Shown piece after piece: positions 47,054 through 58,943 of a stretch of DNA of 64,000 nucleotides. Below the pieces are notes generated by a model. That model was not told the DNA's origin. It searched no databases and saw nothing but the letters and a program-made list of their open reading frames with translations. Numbering within the stretch: the stretch's first letter is position 1; each line of letters begins with the position of its first letter. This DNA is from Listeria grayi DSM 20601 (lineage in GTDB: Bacteria > Bacillota > Bacilli > Lactobacillales > Listeriaceae). The stretch covers positions 1,064,149 to 1,128,148 of the forward strand of contig NZ_GL538352.1 of NCBI RefSeq assembly GCF_000148995.1, written 5' to 3'. The translations under genes were made by a program, and so were the position numbers.

Positions 47054-49246
47054 TCATATTTTTTCTACAGGCGCAAATTCTGCCAGTAAACGCTTGATGC
47101 CAACCGGGTCAGGAAAAGCGATATCTAGTTCCATACCTGTTCCTTCACCTTTGACGCTGACAACCGTTCCTACGCCCCATTTTTTATGATTGGCCTTATC
47201 CCCGACTGCCCAGCCGAGTTTAGCAGCGCCTGAAGCCTGATAAGCGGGTACATTTTTCTGAGCGGCGATTTTTTTCCGTTTCGCAAACGGCATTTCTTTA
47301 TTGACTTTGCTTTCATTGCCTGTTTCGACAAGATCAGCGGGGATCTCACCAATAAAGCGAGATTCCAAATTGGAAGACGGACGGCCATAAAGCATCCGGG
47401 AATAAGCACTGGTGATAAATAATTCTTCTTCCGCACGTGTGATCCCCACATAAGCAAGCCGGCGTTCCTCTTCCATTTCCGATTCTTCATAGATCGCACG
47501 GGAATGCGGGAAAATCCCTTCTTCCATGCCGACAAGGAAAACGACTGGGAATTCCAATCCTTTGGCAGAGTGGAGCGTCATCAAGGTGACGGACCCATTA
47601 TTTTCTGTTTCATCTTCCAAACGATCGACATCGGCAACAAGTGCCAGATCTGTTAAGAAAGCAAGCAATGATTTGTCTTCGCTTTCCTTTTCAAAGTTTT
47701 GAGTAACAGAAAGGAACTCGTCGATATTTTCCAACCGTGTCTGTGCTTCGATCGTCCGCTCGTTTTCTAGCATTTCACGATAACCGGTTTTCTTGAGGAT
47801 CTCTTCCACCAGTTCTGTTACAGATAAATAGTCCTGCATTTGGGTAAAGCCATGGACAAGTTCGTAAAATTCGACCAGCTGTTTGCTTACTTTAGCAGAG
47901 ATCCCTGCCATTTCAATACGATTAAGCACTTCAAACAATGGTAGATCGTAGCTTGTTGCGACGTTATTCAATTTATCAAGCGTACCCGCACCAACTCCAC
48001 GCTTCGGTACATTTACGATTCGTGTCAGACTGATATCATCGTCATTATTGCTTACTAAGCGTAAATAAGCCAAAATATCTTTGATCTCTTTGCGGTCATA
48101 GAACTTTGTACCGCCGACCATCGTATAAGCGATATTCGATTTCATGAAATATTCTTCCAGTACCCGCGACTGTGCATTGGTACGATATAAAATCGCGATG
48201 TCGCTGTAAGGGCGCTTCAACTCTTGGATCTTGGAAACGACGTAAGCCGCTTCTTCTTTTTCTGTCAGTGCTTTATGATAAAAAATCTTTTTCCCTTCAC
48301 TGTTGCTAGTCCACAGTTTTTTCGGTTTACGATTGCTATTGTTTTCGATCACGCTGTTCGCCGCTTCTAAAATGCGCTTCGTTGAACGATAGTTTTCTTC
48401 CAGCAAAATAACCGCTGCTTTCGGATAATCTTTTTCAAACGATAAGATATTACTGATATCAGCTCCGCGCCAACCATAAATCGATTGATCAGAGTCCCCT
48501 ACGACGCATAGATTTTTAAATCTAGCAGCAAGCAGTTTGACCAATAGATACTGCGCGTGGTTCGTATCTTGATACTCATCCACATGGATATATTGAAACT
48601 TGCGCTGGTAGTATTCCAGCACTTCCGGCACACGTTCAAAAAGCTGGATCGTTACCATGATCAAGTCGTCAAAATCAAGTGCTTGGTTGCGTTTTAATTT
48701 CTTTTCATAAGCTTCATATACATCGCCAACCATTTTGTCATAAAAACCGACTGCTTCTTTTTTATATTCCCCGGCTGTGATCAGTTCATTTTTTGCGTTG
48801 CTGATCGATGCTAAAATCCCGCGCGGTTCAAATTTTTTGCTATCGACATTCTTATCTTTCAAGATACCTTTGATAACAGATAACTGGTCACCACTGTCGA
48901 GAATTGTAAAGTTTCGTTCATAACCGATCCGATCAATATCACGGCGCAAGATCCGAACACACATCGAGTGAAATGTCGAGATCCAAATGGATTCGCCTTC
49001 TCCTCCCATAAGACTGCCGACCCGCGCTTTCATTTCGCGAGCTGCTTTGTTCGTAAAAGTAATTGCCAAGATATTATACGGGCTTACTCCTTTTTCACGT
49101 ACTAAATAAGCGATGCGATGTGTCAGCACCCTTGTCTTTCCACTACCGGCTCCCGCCATGATAAGTAATGGTCCTTCTGTCGTTTCTACTGCCTTGCGTT
49201 GTTCCGGATTTAATCCGTGGACTAATTGTTCTGCATTTCCTTGCAT
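47054..49246 (-). CDS. pcrA: ATP-dependent DNA helicase PcrA
   Basis: 730 residues of the UvrD/Rep superfamily 1A: motif [16 protein letters not shown], motif [10 protein letters not shown], motif [15 protein letters not shown], motif [16 protein letters not shown] and motif [13 protein letters not shown]. It unwinds DNA in repair and rolling-circle replication and is essential in Bacillus. It is co-transcribed with ligA and follows pcrB by 38 nt. Confidence 0.97.
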   Translation of the reverse strand: MQGNAEQLVHGLNPEQRKAVETTEGPLLIMAGAGSGKTRVLTHRIAYLVREKGVSPYNILAITFTNKAAREMKARVGSLMGGEGESIWISTFHSMCVRILRRDIDRIGYERNFTILDSGDQLSVIKGILKDKNVDSKKFEPRGILASISNAKNELITAGEYKKEAVGFYDKMVGDVYEAYEKKLKRNQALDFDDLIMVTIQLFERVPEVLEYYQRKFQYIHVDEYQDTNHAQYLLVKLLAARFKNLCVVGDSDQSIYGWRGADISNILSFEKDYPKAAVILLEENYRSTKRILEAANSVIENNSNRKPKKLWTSNSEGKKIFYHKALTEKEEAAYVVSKIQELKRPYSDIAILYRTNAQSRVLEEYFMKSNIAYTMVGGTKFYDRKEIKDILAYLRLVSNNDDDISLTRIVNVPKRGVGAGTLDKLNNVATSYDLPLFEVLNRIEMAGISAKVSKQLVEFYELVHGFTQMQDYLSVTELVEEILKKTGYREMLENERTIEAQTRLENIDEFLSVTQNFEKESEDKSLLAFLTDLALVADVDRLEDETENNGSVTLMTLHSAKGLEFPVVFLVGMEEGIFPHSRAIYEESEMEEERRLAYVGITRAEEELFITSAYSRMLYGRPSSNLESRFIGEIPADLVETGNESKVNKEMPFAKRKKIAAQKNVPAYQASGAAKLGWAVGDKANHKKWGVGTVVSVKGEGTGMELDIAFPDPVGIKRLLAEFAPVEKI

Positions 49247-49284
49247 TTATCTACACCACCATACAAACATTTGTTCTTATTTTA

Positions 49285-49980
49285 TCATATTGTCTCTGGA
49301 TTCGTCACGGATTTATCCGCGAAAAGTTTTGCCGTCTGAATCGCTTCATCCACATCTTCGTAAATCACATTGCCGACAATGATCGTATCAGCGACAGCCG
49401 CCATTTCGAGCGCCTGTTCTCTATTCCTGATCCCACCGCCATACCATAACTTAGTTTGCTTCAAAAAATGCTTGGCATGTTGGACTAAAGCCGCATCACC
49501 ATATGTCCCGCTATATTCGATATACAAAATGTTCAATGCGAAAAGCTTTTCTGCCATCAGTGCATAAGCTGCAACATCATCATATGTCAGATCCGTATTC
49601 GCATCGGCATGTTTCGCCGCTTTTGCCTCCGGATTCAAAATCACATAACCCTCTGTCCAAATTTTCGACCACGGCATGTAGGGATGATAGGTTTTGATGA
49701 CTTCTTGATGCTTCCCGCCAAACCAAGCGATATTCGTCGTATTTAAGACAAGCGGAACGAGAAAATGATCTGCCGCTCCAATAATAAAAGCTTCTTCACT
49801 TATTTCCATAAAAATCGGCAGCGCTGTTTTATCCGCCCATTGATAGAGCGTATGTACTTGCTCTGCCTCGATATCATCTGTTCCACCAATAATAAAACCA
49901 TCTGTTCCTGCCTCCGCCAATCGCTGGATAAGTGCTTCTGTATTTGCTTTTGCCGGGTCCAATTTGAATAAATGTCTCAT
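49285..49980 (-). CDS. pcrB: Heptaprenylglyceryl phosphate synthase
   Basis: 231 residues of a TIM barrel related to archaeal geranylgeranylglyceryl phosphate synthase. Characteristic motifs are KLDPAKANTEALI, FIIGGTDDIEAEQVHTLYQW, EGYVILNPEAK, YIEYSGTYGD and WYGGGIRN. Bacterial PcrB joins heptaprenyl diphosphate to glycerol 1-phosphate, making an archaeal-type ether lipid. Its prenyl substrate ultimately derives from the mevalonate route started by mvaES in this window. It starts the pcrB-pcrA-ligA-camS run. Confidence 0.94.
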   Translation of the reverse strand: MRHLFKLDPAKANTEALIQRLAEAGTDGFIIGGTDDIEAEQVHTLYQWADKTALPIFMEISEEAFIIGAADHFLVPLVLNTTNIAWFGGKHQEVIKTYHPYMPWSKIWTEGYVILNPEAKAAKHADANTDLTYDDVAAYALMAEKLFALNILYIEYSGTYGDAALVQHAKHFLKQTKLWYGGGIRNREQALEMAAVADTIIVGNVIYEDVDEAIQTAKLFADKSVTNPETI

Positions 49981-50030
49981 TTTCTTCTCCTATCCCAATC
50001 AGGCATCGCATTTGTTTTATTAACCTTACT

Positions 50031-50039
50031 ATTATACCA
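50031..50039 (-). promoter_or_regulatory. Extended -10 promoter of pcrB
   Basis: Minus strand TG-G-TATAAT, about 50 nt upstream of the pcrB start; the -35 is poor. Confidence 0.6.
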
Positions 50040-50085
50040 TTAGTTTTTCTCAGTCGCATCTGTCTATTTACCGTTTTTTCACTAA

Positions 50086-50128
50086 AATAAAACCAGTGAT
50101 TTCTGCAAGAAACAAAAACCACTGGTTT
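50086..50128 (-). terminator. Terminator after the small membrane protein
   Basis: AAACCAGTG pairs with CACTGGTTT (50120-50128 with 50090-50098), then TATTTT on the minus strand. Confidence 0.65.
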
Positions 50129-50168
50129 GCTAACGCCTGCTTAAAATACTGCGAACGAAAAAATTAAT

Positions 50169-50414
50169 TTATAGCGCGCGGATCACTAGGCTTGTCACAA
50201 GTAAGAACAATCCTCCAAGCCCGATCGAAAGGCCGACTAAATGACGTCCGCGAATGTTGACTAACAATGTAACGACAAAACAGCCGATGAAAACCCAATG
50301 CCATGGCAACGAGTATTCGAGTGGTGTTTTCGTTATCATCATGTTGACAGCGACGATTATAGCAATGATCACAATGATAACAGCAGCTATTCGCCAAATA
50401 ATTTTACTTTTCAT
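50169..50414 (-). CDS. Small membrane protein with three predicted helices
   Basis: 81 residues from an ATG at 50414 behind GGAG. Hydrophobic segments lie at about residues 8-25, 37-55 and 60-78, separated by short polar loops (TKTPLEYSLPWH, RGRHLV). No family recognised. Its start overlaps the yerC stop by 11 bp, so it is translationally coupled to that regulator; a similar small gene occupies this place in other listeriae. Confidence 0.78.
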   Translation of the reverse strand: MKSKIIWRIAAVIIVIIAIIVAVNMMITKTPLEYSLPWHWVFIGCFVVTLLVNIRGRHLVGLSIGLGGLFLLVTSLVIRAL

Positions 50415-50706
50415 TATCCTGCTCCATCCTTGCAAACACGACTTCATACATATCATTTCCGTAATTGAGCGACCGTTTGACTCTTGAGATCGTTGCCGTG
50501 CTGGCACCTGTCTCCGTTTCGATCACACTATAGGTCTTGCCTTCATGCAGCATTTTCGCAACTTGAAAACGCTGTGCCATAGATTGGATCTCATTTACCG
50601 TACAAACATCATCAAAAAATGCATAACATTCTTCTAAATTATTTAAAGACAAGATACCTTCAAAAAAGTGGTCTAACCCTTGTCCACGTAACTTTTCTAT
50701 TTGCAT
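50404..50706 (-). CDS. yerC: TrpR/YerC/YecD family DNA-binding protein
   Basis: 100 residues from the ATG at 50706, preceded by GGAGG; the longer open frame upstream covers the promoter. The core (EGILSLNNLEECYAFFDDV, EIQSMAQRFQVAKML, YSVIETETGASTATISRV) is the TrpR-like helix-turn-helix of YerC. Its ligand and targets are not established; in Bacillus yerC is likewise close to pcrB and pur. Confidence 0.9.
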   Translation of the reverse strand: MQIEKLRGQGLDHFFEGILSLNNLEECYAFFDDVCTVNEIQSMAQRFQVAKMLHEGKTYSVIETETGASTATISRVKRSLNYGNDMYEVVFARMEQDNEK

Positions 50707-50811
50707 AGTGATACCTCCGCGATTTACTCTTATACTTTTATATTTTAATGTATCAACGCATGGAACACAAGCGTTTTCACTTCGGTGACTGTCCCTATCT
50801 AGTTTAACACA

Positions 50812-50841
50812 CAAAAAAGACATTTTGATACACTCAAAATG
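50812..50841 (-). terminator. Terminator of the pur operon
   Basis: CATTTTGA pairs with TCAAAATG (50821-50841) around GTGTA, followed by TCTTTTTTG on the minus strand, 10 nt past the purD stop. Confidence 0.88.
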
Positions 50842-50851
50842 CCTCCTCCTT

Positions 50852-52117
50852 TTATTCTTCTCTTGTTCCGATATCCATTCGATAAAAGAAATTCGGATCA
50901 TCTAGTTTTTCCATTTCTTTATATAACTTCGCTCTGGCTGCATTCATCGACTCCGCTTCCGTTTGAAGCAATAGCACGCGGCCGCCGTTTGATACAAAGG
51001 CACCATCTTTTTCTGCTTTCGTTCCAGCGTGAAAAACATGCACTTCGTCCGTTAAGTCCGCCAATCGCTTCAGCGGTTTTCCGGTCTCATAATCACCTGG
51101 GTATCCGCTGCTGGCCAAAACCACTCCAAGCGTGGTGCCCTCTGTTTTAAAACGAACATCTGGTACTTTTCCATCCAGTAGATCCGCTACCAAGCTGGCA
51201 AAGTCGCTTTCCAATCGTGGCAGTACGACTTGTGTTTCCGGATCACCAAAGCGAGCGTTGAACTCAATCACTTTCGGACCTTCTTCTGTAGCGATCAATC
51301 CTGCATACAAGATACCCTTGAAAGGACGTCCTTCCTGTACTAAGCCAAGTGCTGTTTTTTCTAAAACTGTTCGCACTGCCGTATCCACCAAACTGCTATC
51401 GATATGTCTGACTGGGGAATATGCGCCCATTCCGCCCGTATTCGGACCTTTGTCGCCTTCGTAAGCGCGTTTATGATCTTGTGCGATCTCCATAGGATAA
51501 ACTGCTTCCCCATTTACAAATGCCATCAATGAAAATTCTTCGCCGCTCAAAAATTCTTCGATGACTACTTTATGTTCCCCAGCCTTGCTGAACTTATCTT
51601 CAAGCAGCATATCTTTGAGTGCGATTGTAGCGATTTCCATCGTTTCTGCCACCACGACGCCTTTGCCGGCTGCTAGACCGTCCGCCTTGATAACGATCGG
51701 CGCGCCTTGCTTATCTAGATAAGCCTTTGCGGTCTCATAGTCGGTAAAGGTTTGGAATTCTGCTGTTGGGATCGCATATTTTTTCATAAATTGTTTAGCG
51801 AAATCTTTGCTCCCCTCGATCAAAGCTGCCTTCTGTGAGGGACCAAGTGTAGGGACTCCGGCTTCTTCTAACACATCTGCAAGTCCTGCTAGAAGTGGTA
51901 CTTCTGGGCCAACGATCGCATAATCGACATGCTTTTCTCGTGCAAGGTCTGCTAAGTTTTGATGTTCTTGTTCGCTAATAGCGATCGTTGTGATTTTTGT
52001 TCCCGTTATCCCACCGTTACCAGGAGCAACGATAACTTCTTCTACGCGTTCTGATTTGGCAAGCTGAAGGGCGATAGCGTGTTCTCTCCCACCACTTCCA
52101 ACTACTAAAAACTTCAT
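50852..52117 (-). CDS. purD: Phosphoribosylamine-glycine ligase
   Basis: 421 residues, an ATP-grasp enzyme: VVGSGGREHAIALQL, GKGVVVAET, EEFLSGEEFSLMAF and NARFGDPETQV. Second step of IMP synthesis. The ATG at 52117 has AAAAGGA ten bases upstream; a GTG at 52126 is too close. It is last in the operon, 23 nt after purH. Confidence 0.96.
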   Translation of the reverse strand: MKFLVVGSGGREHAIALQLAKSERVEEVIVAPGNGGITGTKITTIAISEQEHQNLADLAREKHVDYAIVGPEVPLLAGLADVLEEAGVPTLGPSQKAALIEGSKDFAKQFMKKYAIPTAEFQTFTDYETAKAYLDKQGAPIVIKADGLAAGKGVVVAETMEIATIALKDMLLEDKFSKAGEHKVVIEEFLSGEEFSLMAFVNGEAVYPMEIAQDHKRAYEGDKGPNTGGMGAYSPVRHIDSSLVDTAVRTVLEKTALGLVQEGRPFKGILYAGLIATEEGPKVIEFNARFGDPETQVVLPRLESDFASLVADLLDGKVPDVRFKTEGTTLGVVLASSGYPGDYETGKPLKRLADLTDEVHVFHAGTKAEKDGAFVSNGGRVLLLQTEAESMNAARAKLYKEMEKLDDPNFFYRMDIGTREE

Positions 52118-52140
52118 TTTTTCCACGTCCTTTTAGCTTC

Positions 52141-53670
52141 TTAATGTTTAAAATGACGTACATGCGTTACGACCATTGCCACTCCGTATTGGTCGGCCAT
52201 TTCAATCGATTCTTTATCTTTAATGGAACCACCGGGCTGAATGATGGCTTTGATCCCTGCTTTGGCAGCTGCTTCTACTGTGTCATTCATTGGGAAAAAG
52301 GCGTCCGAAGCAAGTACCGCTCCATGACTTTTTTCACCAGCTTGTTCTAAGGCGATCACCGCAGAGCCAATCCGATTCATCTGGCCGGCACCGATCCCAA
52401 GCGTCTGCTTGTCATTTCCAACTACGATCGCATTGGATTTGACATGTTTCACGATCTTCCACTGCGTGAGAAGTGCTTTCCATTCTTCTTCCGTTGGTTG
52501 TGCTTTTGTTACCACTTCATACGTAGCAATGTCCTCCACCTGCGTGTCGCCGTCTTGTACCAACAATCCACCGATGACGGAAGTCTTTTCTAAATTCGGT
52601 TTGGTCTTTGTAAACGGAAGTACTAATAAGCGGATATTTTTCTTTTTCGTCAATATATCGAGTGCTTCGGCGCTAAAACTAGGTGCTAAGACGATTTCGA
52701 GGAAAATCTCGCTCAAATGTTCGGCTGTTTGCTGATCTACTTCGCGGTTTAACGCAATGATCCCGCCAAAGATAGACGTGCGATCCGCCTCATAAGCACG
52801 CAAGAAGGCTGTTTCGATCGTATCACCAACGCCTACACCGCAAGGATTCATATGTTTGACTGCTACTGCGACTGGCTCTTCAAATTCTGCTGCGATCTTG
52901 AGTGCTGCATCGGCATCTTTGATATTATTATAGGAAAGTTCTTTTCCGTGCAGTTGTTCTGCTGTGCTGATCGCATCATATTTAGCAATCGGTTCTGCAT
53001 AAAATGCCGCCTTTTGATGCGGATTTTCGCCATAGCGAAGCGGTTGTTTCAAATCATACGTCAATGTTATTTTCTCTGGGAATGTTTCTCCCGCTTGCTC
53101 GGTCAAGTATTCAGCAATAAGAGCATCGTAAGCGGCTGTATGGCGAAATACTTTCGCCGCTAACCGCTCTCTTGTCGCAAAGGTTGTCGCCCCATGCGTC
53201 CGAAGTTCCTCTAAAACGGCTGCATAGTCATTTTTGTCGACAACTACTGTCACCGCTGCATAATTTTTAGAAGCCGAGCGCAACATCGAGGGGCCTCCGA
53301 TATCGATGTTTTCAATTGCTTCTTCTAGCGTAACATCTTTTCTGGTAATCGTCTCCTGAAATGGATATAGATTAACACAAACAACATCGATCGTTTCGAT
53401 ATGATGGGCATGAAGTGCTTCCATGTGAGATTCGTGATCGCGTCTGGCAAGGAGTGCGCCGTGGATTGCTGGATGAAGCGTCTTCACTCGTCCGTCCAAC
53501 ATCTCTGGAAAATCGGTCACTTCTTCTACACCGATAACCGGGACGCCGGCTTCTTCCAATGCGGTCTTAGTTCCGCCAGTGGAAATGATCTCATAATCCA
53601 GCGCAACTAATTCCTTCGCAAACTCGGTCACGCCTGTTTTATCTGAAACACTTATCAATGCTCTTTTCAT
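52141..53670 (-). CDS. purH: Bifunctional AICAR transformylase / IMP cyclohydrolase
   Basis: 509 residues. N-terminal cyclohydrolase ([44 protein letters not shown]) and C-terminal transformylase ([43 protein letters not shown]). It performs the last two steps to IMP. It overlaps purN by 4 bp. Confidence 0.97.
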   Translation of the reverse strand: MKRALISVSDKTGVTEFAKELVALDYEIISTGGTKTALEEAGVPVIGVEEVTDFPEMLDGRVKTLHPAIHGALLARRDHESHMEALHAHHIETIDVVCVNLYPFQETITRKDVTLEEAIENIDIGGPSMLRSASKNYAAVTVVVDKNDYAAVLEELRTHGATTFATRERLAAKVFRHTAAYDALIAEYLTEQAGETFPEKITLTYDLKQPLRYGENPHQKAAFYAEPIAKYDAISTAEQLHGKELSYNNIKDADAALKIAAEFEEPVAVAVKHMNPCGVGVGDTIETAFLRAYEADRTSIFGGIIALNREVDQQTAEHLSEIFLEIVLAPSFSAEALDILTKKKNIRLLVLPFTKTKPNLEKTSVIGGLLVQDGDTQVEDIATYEVVTKAQPTEEEWKALLTQWKIVKHVKSNAIVVGNDKQTLGIGAGQMNRIGSAVIALEQAGEKSHGAVLASDAFFPMNDTVEAAAKAGIKAIIQPGGSIKDKESIEMADQYGVAMVVTHVRHFKH

Positions 53671-54242
53671 TTTTCAAAACCCTCTCCTTGTTTTAAGATC
53701 AATTGTTTCACAACGTTCGGATAAAAATGATGTTCGATTTGATGGATCTTTGCCGTAAGTTCTTCTAAACCGTCTTCTTTCTTGATAAGGACCCGCGCCT
53801 GGTCAATGACTGGTCCAGTATCCATTCCTTCATCGACAAAATGCGCTGTCACTCCAGTTTCCCTCTCCCCAGCATCAAGTGCTTGCTGAATCGCATCTTT
53901 GCCTGGAAATTTCGGCAAGAGCGAGGGATGCAGATTAATGATCCGGTTTAAAAATTTTGTAAGTAGCGTTGGCCCGATCAATCGCATATAGCCCGCCAAT
54001 ACAACAAAATCAACAGCATATTTTTCCAGCTCATGTAAAATCGCGTTTTCATAGGCCGCTTTGTTCGCAAATGCTTTTGCTGAAAAAGTGAATACTGGAA
54101 TTGCATGTTGCTCCGCACGCTTGACCACATAGGCTTCTGGACGATCGCAAACTACCAACTCAATATGTGGTCGGATCGTTGCTTCATCGATCAGCGCTTG
54201 AAAGTTACTGCCATTTCCAGAAGCGAAAACTGCAAGCTTCAT
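53667..54242 (-). CDS. purN: Phosphoribosylglycinamide formyltransferase
   Basis: 191 residues with [13 protein letters not shown], the active-site [13 protein letters not shown] and [16 protein letters not shown]. It transfers formyl from 10-formyltetrahydrofolate in step three. It overlaps both neighbours by 4 bp. Confidence 0.97.
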   Translation of the reverse strand: MKLAVFASGNGSNFQALIDEATIRPHIELVVCDRPEAYVVKRAEQHAIPVFTFSAKAFANKAAYENAILHELEKYAVDFVVLAGYMRLIGPTLLTKFLNRIINLHPSLLPKFPGKDAIQQALDAGERETGVTAHFVDEGMDTGPVIDQARVLIKKEDGLEELTAKIHQIEHHFYPNVVKQLILKQGEGFEK

Positions 54243-55288
54243 TTGGCACCGCCTTGATCGAAAACGACCGCTGCATCTGTCCGCTTCGTAGTCTGACCGA
54301 TGATATAACCTGTTTCATTTTGTTCTTCCAATATGCGTAACACTTCCGCAACATCGTTTTCTGAAACGGCAAGTACCATTCCGATCCCCATATTGAAAAT
54401 CTCGTACATCTCCGCTTCTTCCAGCTGTCCTTCTGCTCTCAAGACATCAAAGATCGGTAGTACCGGCCAGCTGCCAAGTTTAATTACAGCAGCTAGCTCA
54501 TCGGACAAGATCCGCGGGATATTTTCGACAAAGCCGCCACCAGTGATATGGGAAATACCGTGAATATCGATTTGCTTCAATACTTCTAATACTGGTTTAA
54601 CATAAATGCGAGTCGGCTCGAGCAACGTTTCGCCTAATGGTTTGGCTAATTCCGAAAAGGTTTGTGTTAGGGGATACTGCTTTTCTTTAAAGAAGATCTT
54701 GCGGACCAAGGAATAACCATTGCTGTGGATACCGCTTGAAGCTAAGCCGATCAGCACATCGTTTTCTTTCACTTTCCCGCTTTCGATCAGTTTATCCTTT
54801 TCTACGGCACCAACCGTAAAGCCAGCAAGGTCGTAATCATCTTCCGCGTACATATCCGGCATTTCGGCTGTTTCTCCACCGATCAGAGCTGCGCCAGCTT
54901 CTTTACAACCTTTTGCAACGCCAGCAACGATCCTCTCCATTTTTTCGGGAATCGTTTTGCCAGTAGCGATATAATCAAGGAAATACAGAGGTTCGGCACC
55001 TTGCGCTAAAATATCATTCACACACATTGCAACGCAGTCGATCCCAATGGTATCATGCTTATCTGCTTCAATCGCGATCCGTAGCTTCGTTCCGACCCCG
55101 TCCGTACCGGAAACAAGGATCGGTTTTTCCAGTTGTAACGTGCTCAAATCAAACATTCCACCAAAAGCTCCAAGTGTGCCCATTGTACCAAGGCGTTCCG
55201 TACTTGCGACATGTTTTTGGATACGGCTCACCACTTCATAGCCAGCCTCCACATCCACGCCAGCTTTACTATACGCATTCTCTGCCAT
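54239..55288 (-). CDS. purM: Phosphoribosylformylglycinamidine cyclo-ligase
   Basis: 349 residues of the PurM/PurL ATPase fold: [67 protein letters not shown] and [15 protein letters not shown]. It closes the imidazole ring to AIR. It follows purF by 14 nt. Confidence 0.97.
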   Translation of the reverse strand: MAENAYSKAGVDVEAGYEVVSRIQKHVASTERLGTMGTLGAFGGMFDLSTLQLEKPILVSGTDGVGTKLRIAIEADKHDTIGIDCVAMCVNDILAQGAEPLYFLDYIATGKTIPEKMERIVAGVAKGCKEAGAALIGGETAEMPDMYAEDDYDLAGFTVGAVEKDKLIESGKVKENDVLIGLASSGIHSNGYSLVRKIFFKEKQYPLTQTFSELAKPLGETLLEPTRIYVKPVLEVLKQIDIHGISHITGGGFVENIPRILSDELAAVIKLGSWPVLPIFDVLRAEGQLEEAEMYEIFNMGIGMVLAVSENDVAEVLRILEEQNETGYIIGQTTKRTDAAVVFDQGGAK

Positions 55289-55302
55289 TTGTCCCGCTCC
55301 TT

Positions 55303-56739
55303 TTACCCGTTATTCTTTTCCGATTCGATACTTGCAAGATATTCTTGTTCATAGTCATACAGCGCAGTTGGATAATCACCATTGAAATACGCCATACAAA
55401 GACCGCCATAAGGTTCGTTTGGATAAGGTTTGCCAATAGATTCCACCAGACCGTCTTCGCTTAAATATTCTAGGGAATCTGCCCCGATAAGCTCGCAAAT
55501 CTCTGCTTTAGTATGATTTGCTGCGATCAACTCGTGCCGCGTTTGAATATCGATCCCATAAAAGCATGGAAAAGCAAGTGGCGGTGAAGCGATCCGTACA
55601 TGTACTTCTGCTGCTCCTGCTTCTCTAAGCAGCTGCACGATGCGTTTGCTAGTCGTGCCGCGGACGATCGAATCATCGATCATCACGACCCGTTTACCTT
55701 CTACGACACCGCGAACAGCTGATAATTTCATCCGTACGCCTTGTTCCCGTAATTCTTGTGAAGGTTGGATAAAGGTCCGGGCGACATACCGGTTTTTTAT
55801 CAATCCTAGTTCATAAGGCAGTCCCGCAGCTTCTGCATAGCCGATCGCCGCGGAAATACTGGAATCCGGTACACCGGTCACGACATCTGCATCAATAAAT
55901 GCTTCTTCCGCCAATCTTTTGCCAGAACGTTTCCGAGCTGAATGAACATTGATCCCGGCAATATTGGAATCTGGCCTAGCAAAATAAATATATTCCATAC
56001 TGCAGATCGAGTGTTTGACATCCTCTGTGTAACGCTCAATCTGTAGGCCATCTTCATTAATAATAACTAATTCGCCTGGTTCGACATCTCTGACAAATGC
56101 TGCGCCGACCGTCTCAAAAGCACAGGTTTCGGAAGCAACGACATAGGAATCCCCGATCCGGCCGATCGAAAGTGGACGAAAACCATTTGGATCAAGCGCT
56201 GCGATCAATGTATTTTCCGTCAATAGCATATAAGCGAAGCCGCCCTTCACTTGATTAAGTGCTACTTTCAGATCTTCAATAAAATCGCCTGTGCGACTTC
56301 GTTTGATCAAATGGGCAAGCACTTCGGTATCAGAACTGGTTTGAAAGATCGCCCCCTCTTGTTCTAACTGTTTGCGAAGCGATTTCGCATTTACCAAGTT
56401 ACCATTGTGTGCCAGTGCAAATGAGTTTTCCTGAAAATGATAGAGAAATGGCTGTACATTGCTGAGGCTTTTCCCACCAGCAGTCGCATAACGAACATGA
56501 CCGATCGCGCCTTTTCCTTTCAAACGATCTAATTCCCCGTGTTTGAAAACATCTGCAAGAAGTCCTAGGTTTCGGTGTCCTTGCAATACATTGCCATCAG
56601 TGGAAACGATGCCCGCCCCTTCTTGACCGCGGTGTTGAAGGCTGTGTAAGCCAAAGTAAGTGATTTCTGCAGCTGCTTGATGATCCCAAATGCCAAAAAT
56701 TCCGCATTCTTCATTCAAACTTTTTACTTCAGTAAGCAT
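55303..56739 (-). CDS. purF: Amidophosphoribosyltransferase
   Basis: 478 residues. An 11-residue propeptide ends at NEE, exposing the glutaminase Cys12 of [18 protein letters not shown] and [10 protein letters not shown] follow. The C-terminal phosphoribosyltransferase domain has [11 protein letters not shown] and iron-sulfur cysteines of the Bacillus type ([30 protein letters not shown]). It commits PRPP to purines. The start lies 16 bp inside purL. Confidence 0.97.
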   Translation of the reverse strand: MLTEVKSLNEECGIFGIWDHQAAAEITYFGLHSLQHRGQEGAGIVSTDGNVLQGHRNLGLLADVFKHGELDRLKGKGAIGHVRYATAGGKSLSNVQPFLYHFQENSFALAHNGNLVNAKSLRKQLEQEGAIFQTSSDTEVLAHLIKRSRTGDFIEDLKVALNQVKGGFAYMLLTENTLIAALDPNGFRPLSIGRIGDSYVVASETCAFETVGAAFVRDVEPGELVIINEDGLQIERYTEDVKHSICSMEYIYFARPDSNIAGINVHSARKRSGKRLAEEAFIDADVVTGVPDSSISAAIGYAEAAGLPYELGLIKNRYVARTFIQPSQELREQGVRMKLSAVRGVVEGKRVVMIDDSIVRGTTSKRIVQLLREAGAAEVHVRIASPPLAFPCFYGIDIQTRHELIAANHTKAEICELIGADSLEYLSEDGLVESIGKPYPNEPYGGLCMAYFNGDYPTALYDYEQEYLASIESEKNNG

Positions 56740-58943
56740 GGAATAGCCCCTTCCCAGAGTGCTTGTAATTCTTCTACTGCCAATTCGATCTTATTTTGCG
56801 GATTAGCCACTTTGATTATCGCTGCTTCTGTGACAACTCCGATTTTTTTAAATTTTGCCGCTTTGATCAATTGTTCAAATGCTGCTTCTTTTTCTGGTGC
56901 GACTGTTACTAAAAAGCGTGATTGTGATTCACTGAAAAGCCATGCTAGATCAAAATCTACATGAACATCAGCACCCAATCCATTAACAAATGCTGCTTCT
57001 GTAAGTGCCACAGCTAAACCGCCTTCTGCCAAGTCATGCGCTGATTTTATGAGGCCTGCTTGAATCGCTTCTAACACAGCAGTTTGATGTTTTGCTTCCG
57101 TATCTAGATCCAATGCCGGTGCTTTACCGCTGATTTTACCGGTAAATAGTTTTTGTAATTCGGAGCCGCTAAACTCTGCTTTCGTATCACCAATTAGATA
57201 AATCGAATCTCCTGCTGTTTTGAAAGCTTGTGTCGTCACATGTTTTAAATCTTCGACCAATCCGACCATTCCAATGACCGGTGTCGGGTAGATCCCCGTA
57301 CCGTCCGTTTCATTATAGAGCGAGACATTTCCAGAAATAACAGGTGTATCTAGCTTCAAGCATGCGGCGCTGATACCATCTGCTGCTTGCTCGAGCTCCC
57401 AAAAAATCTCTGGTTTTTCCGGATTACCGAAATTCAATCCATCTGTGATCGCAAGTGGTTTCCCGCCGGAAGCAACGATATTACGAGCTGCTTCTGCAAC
57501 TGCGATCGCACCGCCAGTTTTCGGATCTAAATAAAGATAGCGCGAATTACAATCGGTCGTCATCGCGATACCTTTGTTTGTACCGCGTACACGAATAACC
57601 GCTGCATCAGAGCCGGGTGTTACTACTGTATCCGTACGCACTTGATAATCATATTGTTCATAGATCGCCTTTTTGCTGGCAATCGTTGGTTGTGTCAATA
57701 ATTGTTTCCATGTTTCGGTAAGTGAAGTGATCTCCGGTAGGTAGGCTGTTTCTCTCTGAAAGGCTTGAAAACGTGCGGGTTCTGTAGAAGGTTTATGGTA
57801 AACAGGCGCATCTTCTGCCAAACTATCGACAGGAACGCTTGCTACTACTTTGCCATGTTGCTTGATCGTGTATAATTTATCTGCAGTAACGTGACCGATC
57901 ACAACTGCTTCGAGACCATAATGTTGGAACAAATCATAGATTTCTTGTTCATGTCCTTTTTTTACACATAGTAGCATTCGTTCTTGCGACTCGGAAAGAA
58001 GCATTTCATAAGCGCTCATTCCGGATTCTCGAACTGGCACATCATCCATGACAAGTTCCAAACCAGAACCAGCTTTGGATGCCATTTCCGAACTCGAACT
58101 CACCAATCCCGCTGCTCCCATATCTTGAATGCCCACTAAAATATCCGCATGATTATGGATCACATCTAGACAAGCTTCTAATAACAGCTTCTCCATGAAA
58201 GGGTCGCCAACTTGCACTGCCGAGCGCTGCTGTTCACCTTCCTCGCTAAATTCTGCAGAGGCGAAAGTTGCGCCATGGATACCATCGCGTCCAGTTTTTG
58301 CGCCAACGTAAATGATTGGATTCCCGACGCCGACTGCTTGCCCTTTTTGGATATCTTTCTTTTCGATTAGCCCCACACACATGGCATTGACCAATGGATT
58401 TTTTGCATAGCAAGGATCGAACTGGACTTCGCCGCCAACAGTGGGGATCCCGATCGAGTTTCCGTAACCAGCGATCCCGGCAACGACTTCATTCAACAAG
58501 TATTTCGTATAGGCATTGTCTACTTCGCCAAACCGCAGCGAGTTGAGCATCGCGATTGGTCTCGCACCCATGGAGAAAACATCGCGGATGATCCCGCCAA
58601 CGCCTGTTGCAGCGCCTTGATATGGTTCTACATAAGAAGGATGGTTATGACTTTCTACTTTAAAAGCAACTCCCAAACCATCACCGATATCCACGATCCC
58701 TGCACCTTCACCAGGCCCTTGTAAAACTTGCTTGCCCGTGGTCGGGAATTTGCGCAATACTGGTTTGGAATTTTTATAGCTGCAGTGTTCTGACCACATG
58801 ACGGAAAAAAGTCCCGTTTCCGTGTAGTTGGGTTTCCGTTTGATAATGGAGCAGATCAACTGATATTCTTCCGTTGTCAATCCCATTTCCTGATATAATT
58901 GTTTCGCTTCGATTTGTTCCGCAGTGGGCTCTACATTAAGCAT
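56724..58943 (-). CDS. purL: Phosphoribosylformylglycinamidine synthase subunit PurL
   Basis: 739 residues, the small-type PurL that needs PurS and PurQ. Motifs: [41 protein letters not shown]-type loop, [27 protein letters not shown] and [16 protein letters not shown]. It makes FGAM from FGAR. It overlaps purQ by 8 bp and purF by 16. Confidence 0.97.
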   Translation of the reverse strand: MLNVEPTAEQIEAKQLYQEMGLTTEEYQLICSIIKRKPNYTETGLFSVMWSEHCSYKNSKPVLRKFPTTGKQVLQGPGEGAGIVDIGDGLGVAFKVESHNHPSYVEPYQGAATGVGGIIRDVFSMGARPIAMLNSLRFGEVDNAYTKYLLNEVVAGIAGYGNSIGIPTVGGEVQFDPCYAKNPLVNAMCVGLIEKKDIQKGQAVGVGNPIIYVGAKTGRDGIHGATFASAEFSEEGEQQRSAVQVGDPFMEKLLLEACLDVIHNHADILVGIQDMGAAGLVSSSSEMASKAGSGLELVMDDVPVRESGMSAYEMLLSESQERMLLCVKKGHEQEIYDLFQHYGLEAVVIGHVTADKLYTIKQHGKVVASVPVDSLAEDAPVYHKPSTEPARFQAFQRETAYLPEITSLTETWKQLLTQPTIASKKAIYEQYDYQVRTDTVVTPGSDAAVIRVRGTNKGIAMTTDCNSRYLYLDPKTGGAIAVAEAARNIVASGGKPLAITDGLNFGNPEKPEIFWELEQAADGISAACLKLDTPVISGNVSLYNETDGTGIYPTPVIGMVGLVEDLKHVTTQAFKTAGDSIYLIGDTKAEFSGSELQKLFTGKISGKAPALDLDTEAKHQTAVLEAIQAGLIKSAHDLAEGGLAVALTEAAFVNGLGADVHVDFDLAWLFSESQSRFLVTVAPEKEAAFEQLIKAAKFKKIGVVTEAAIIKVANPQNKIELAVEELQALWEGAIPCLLK

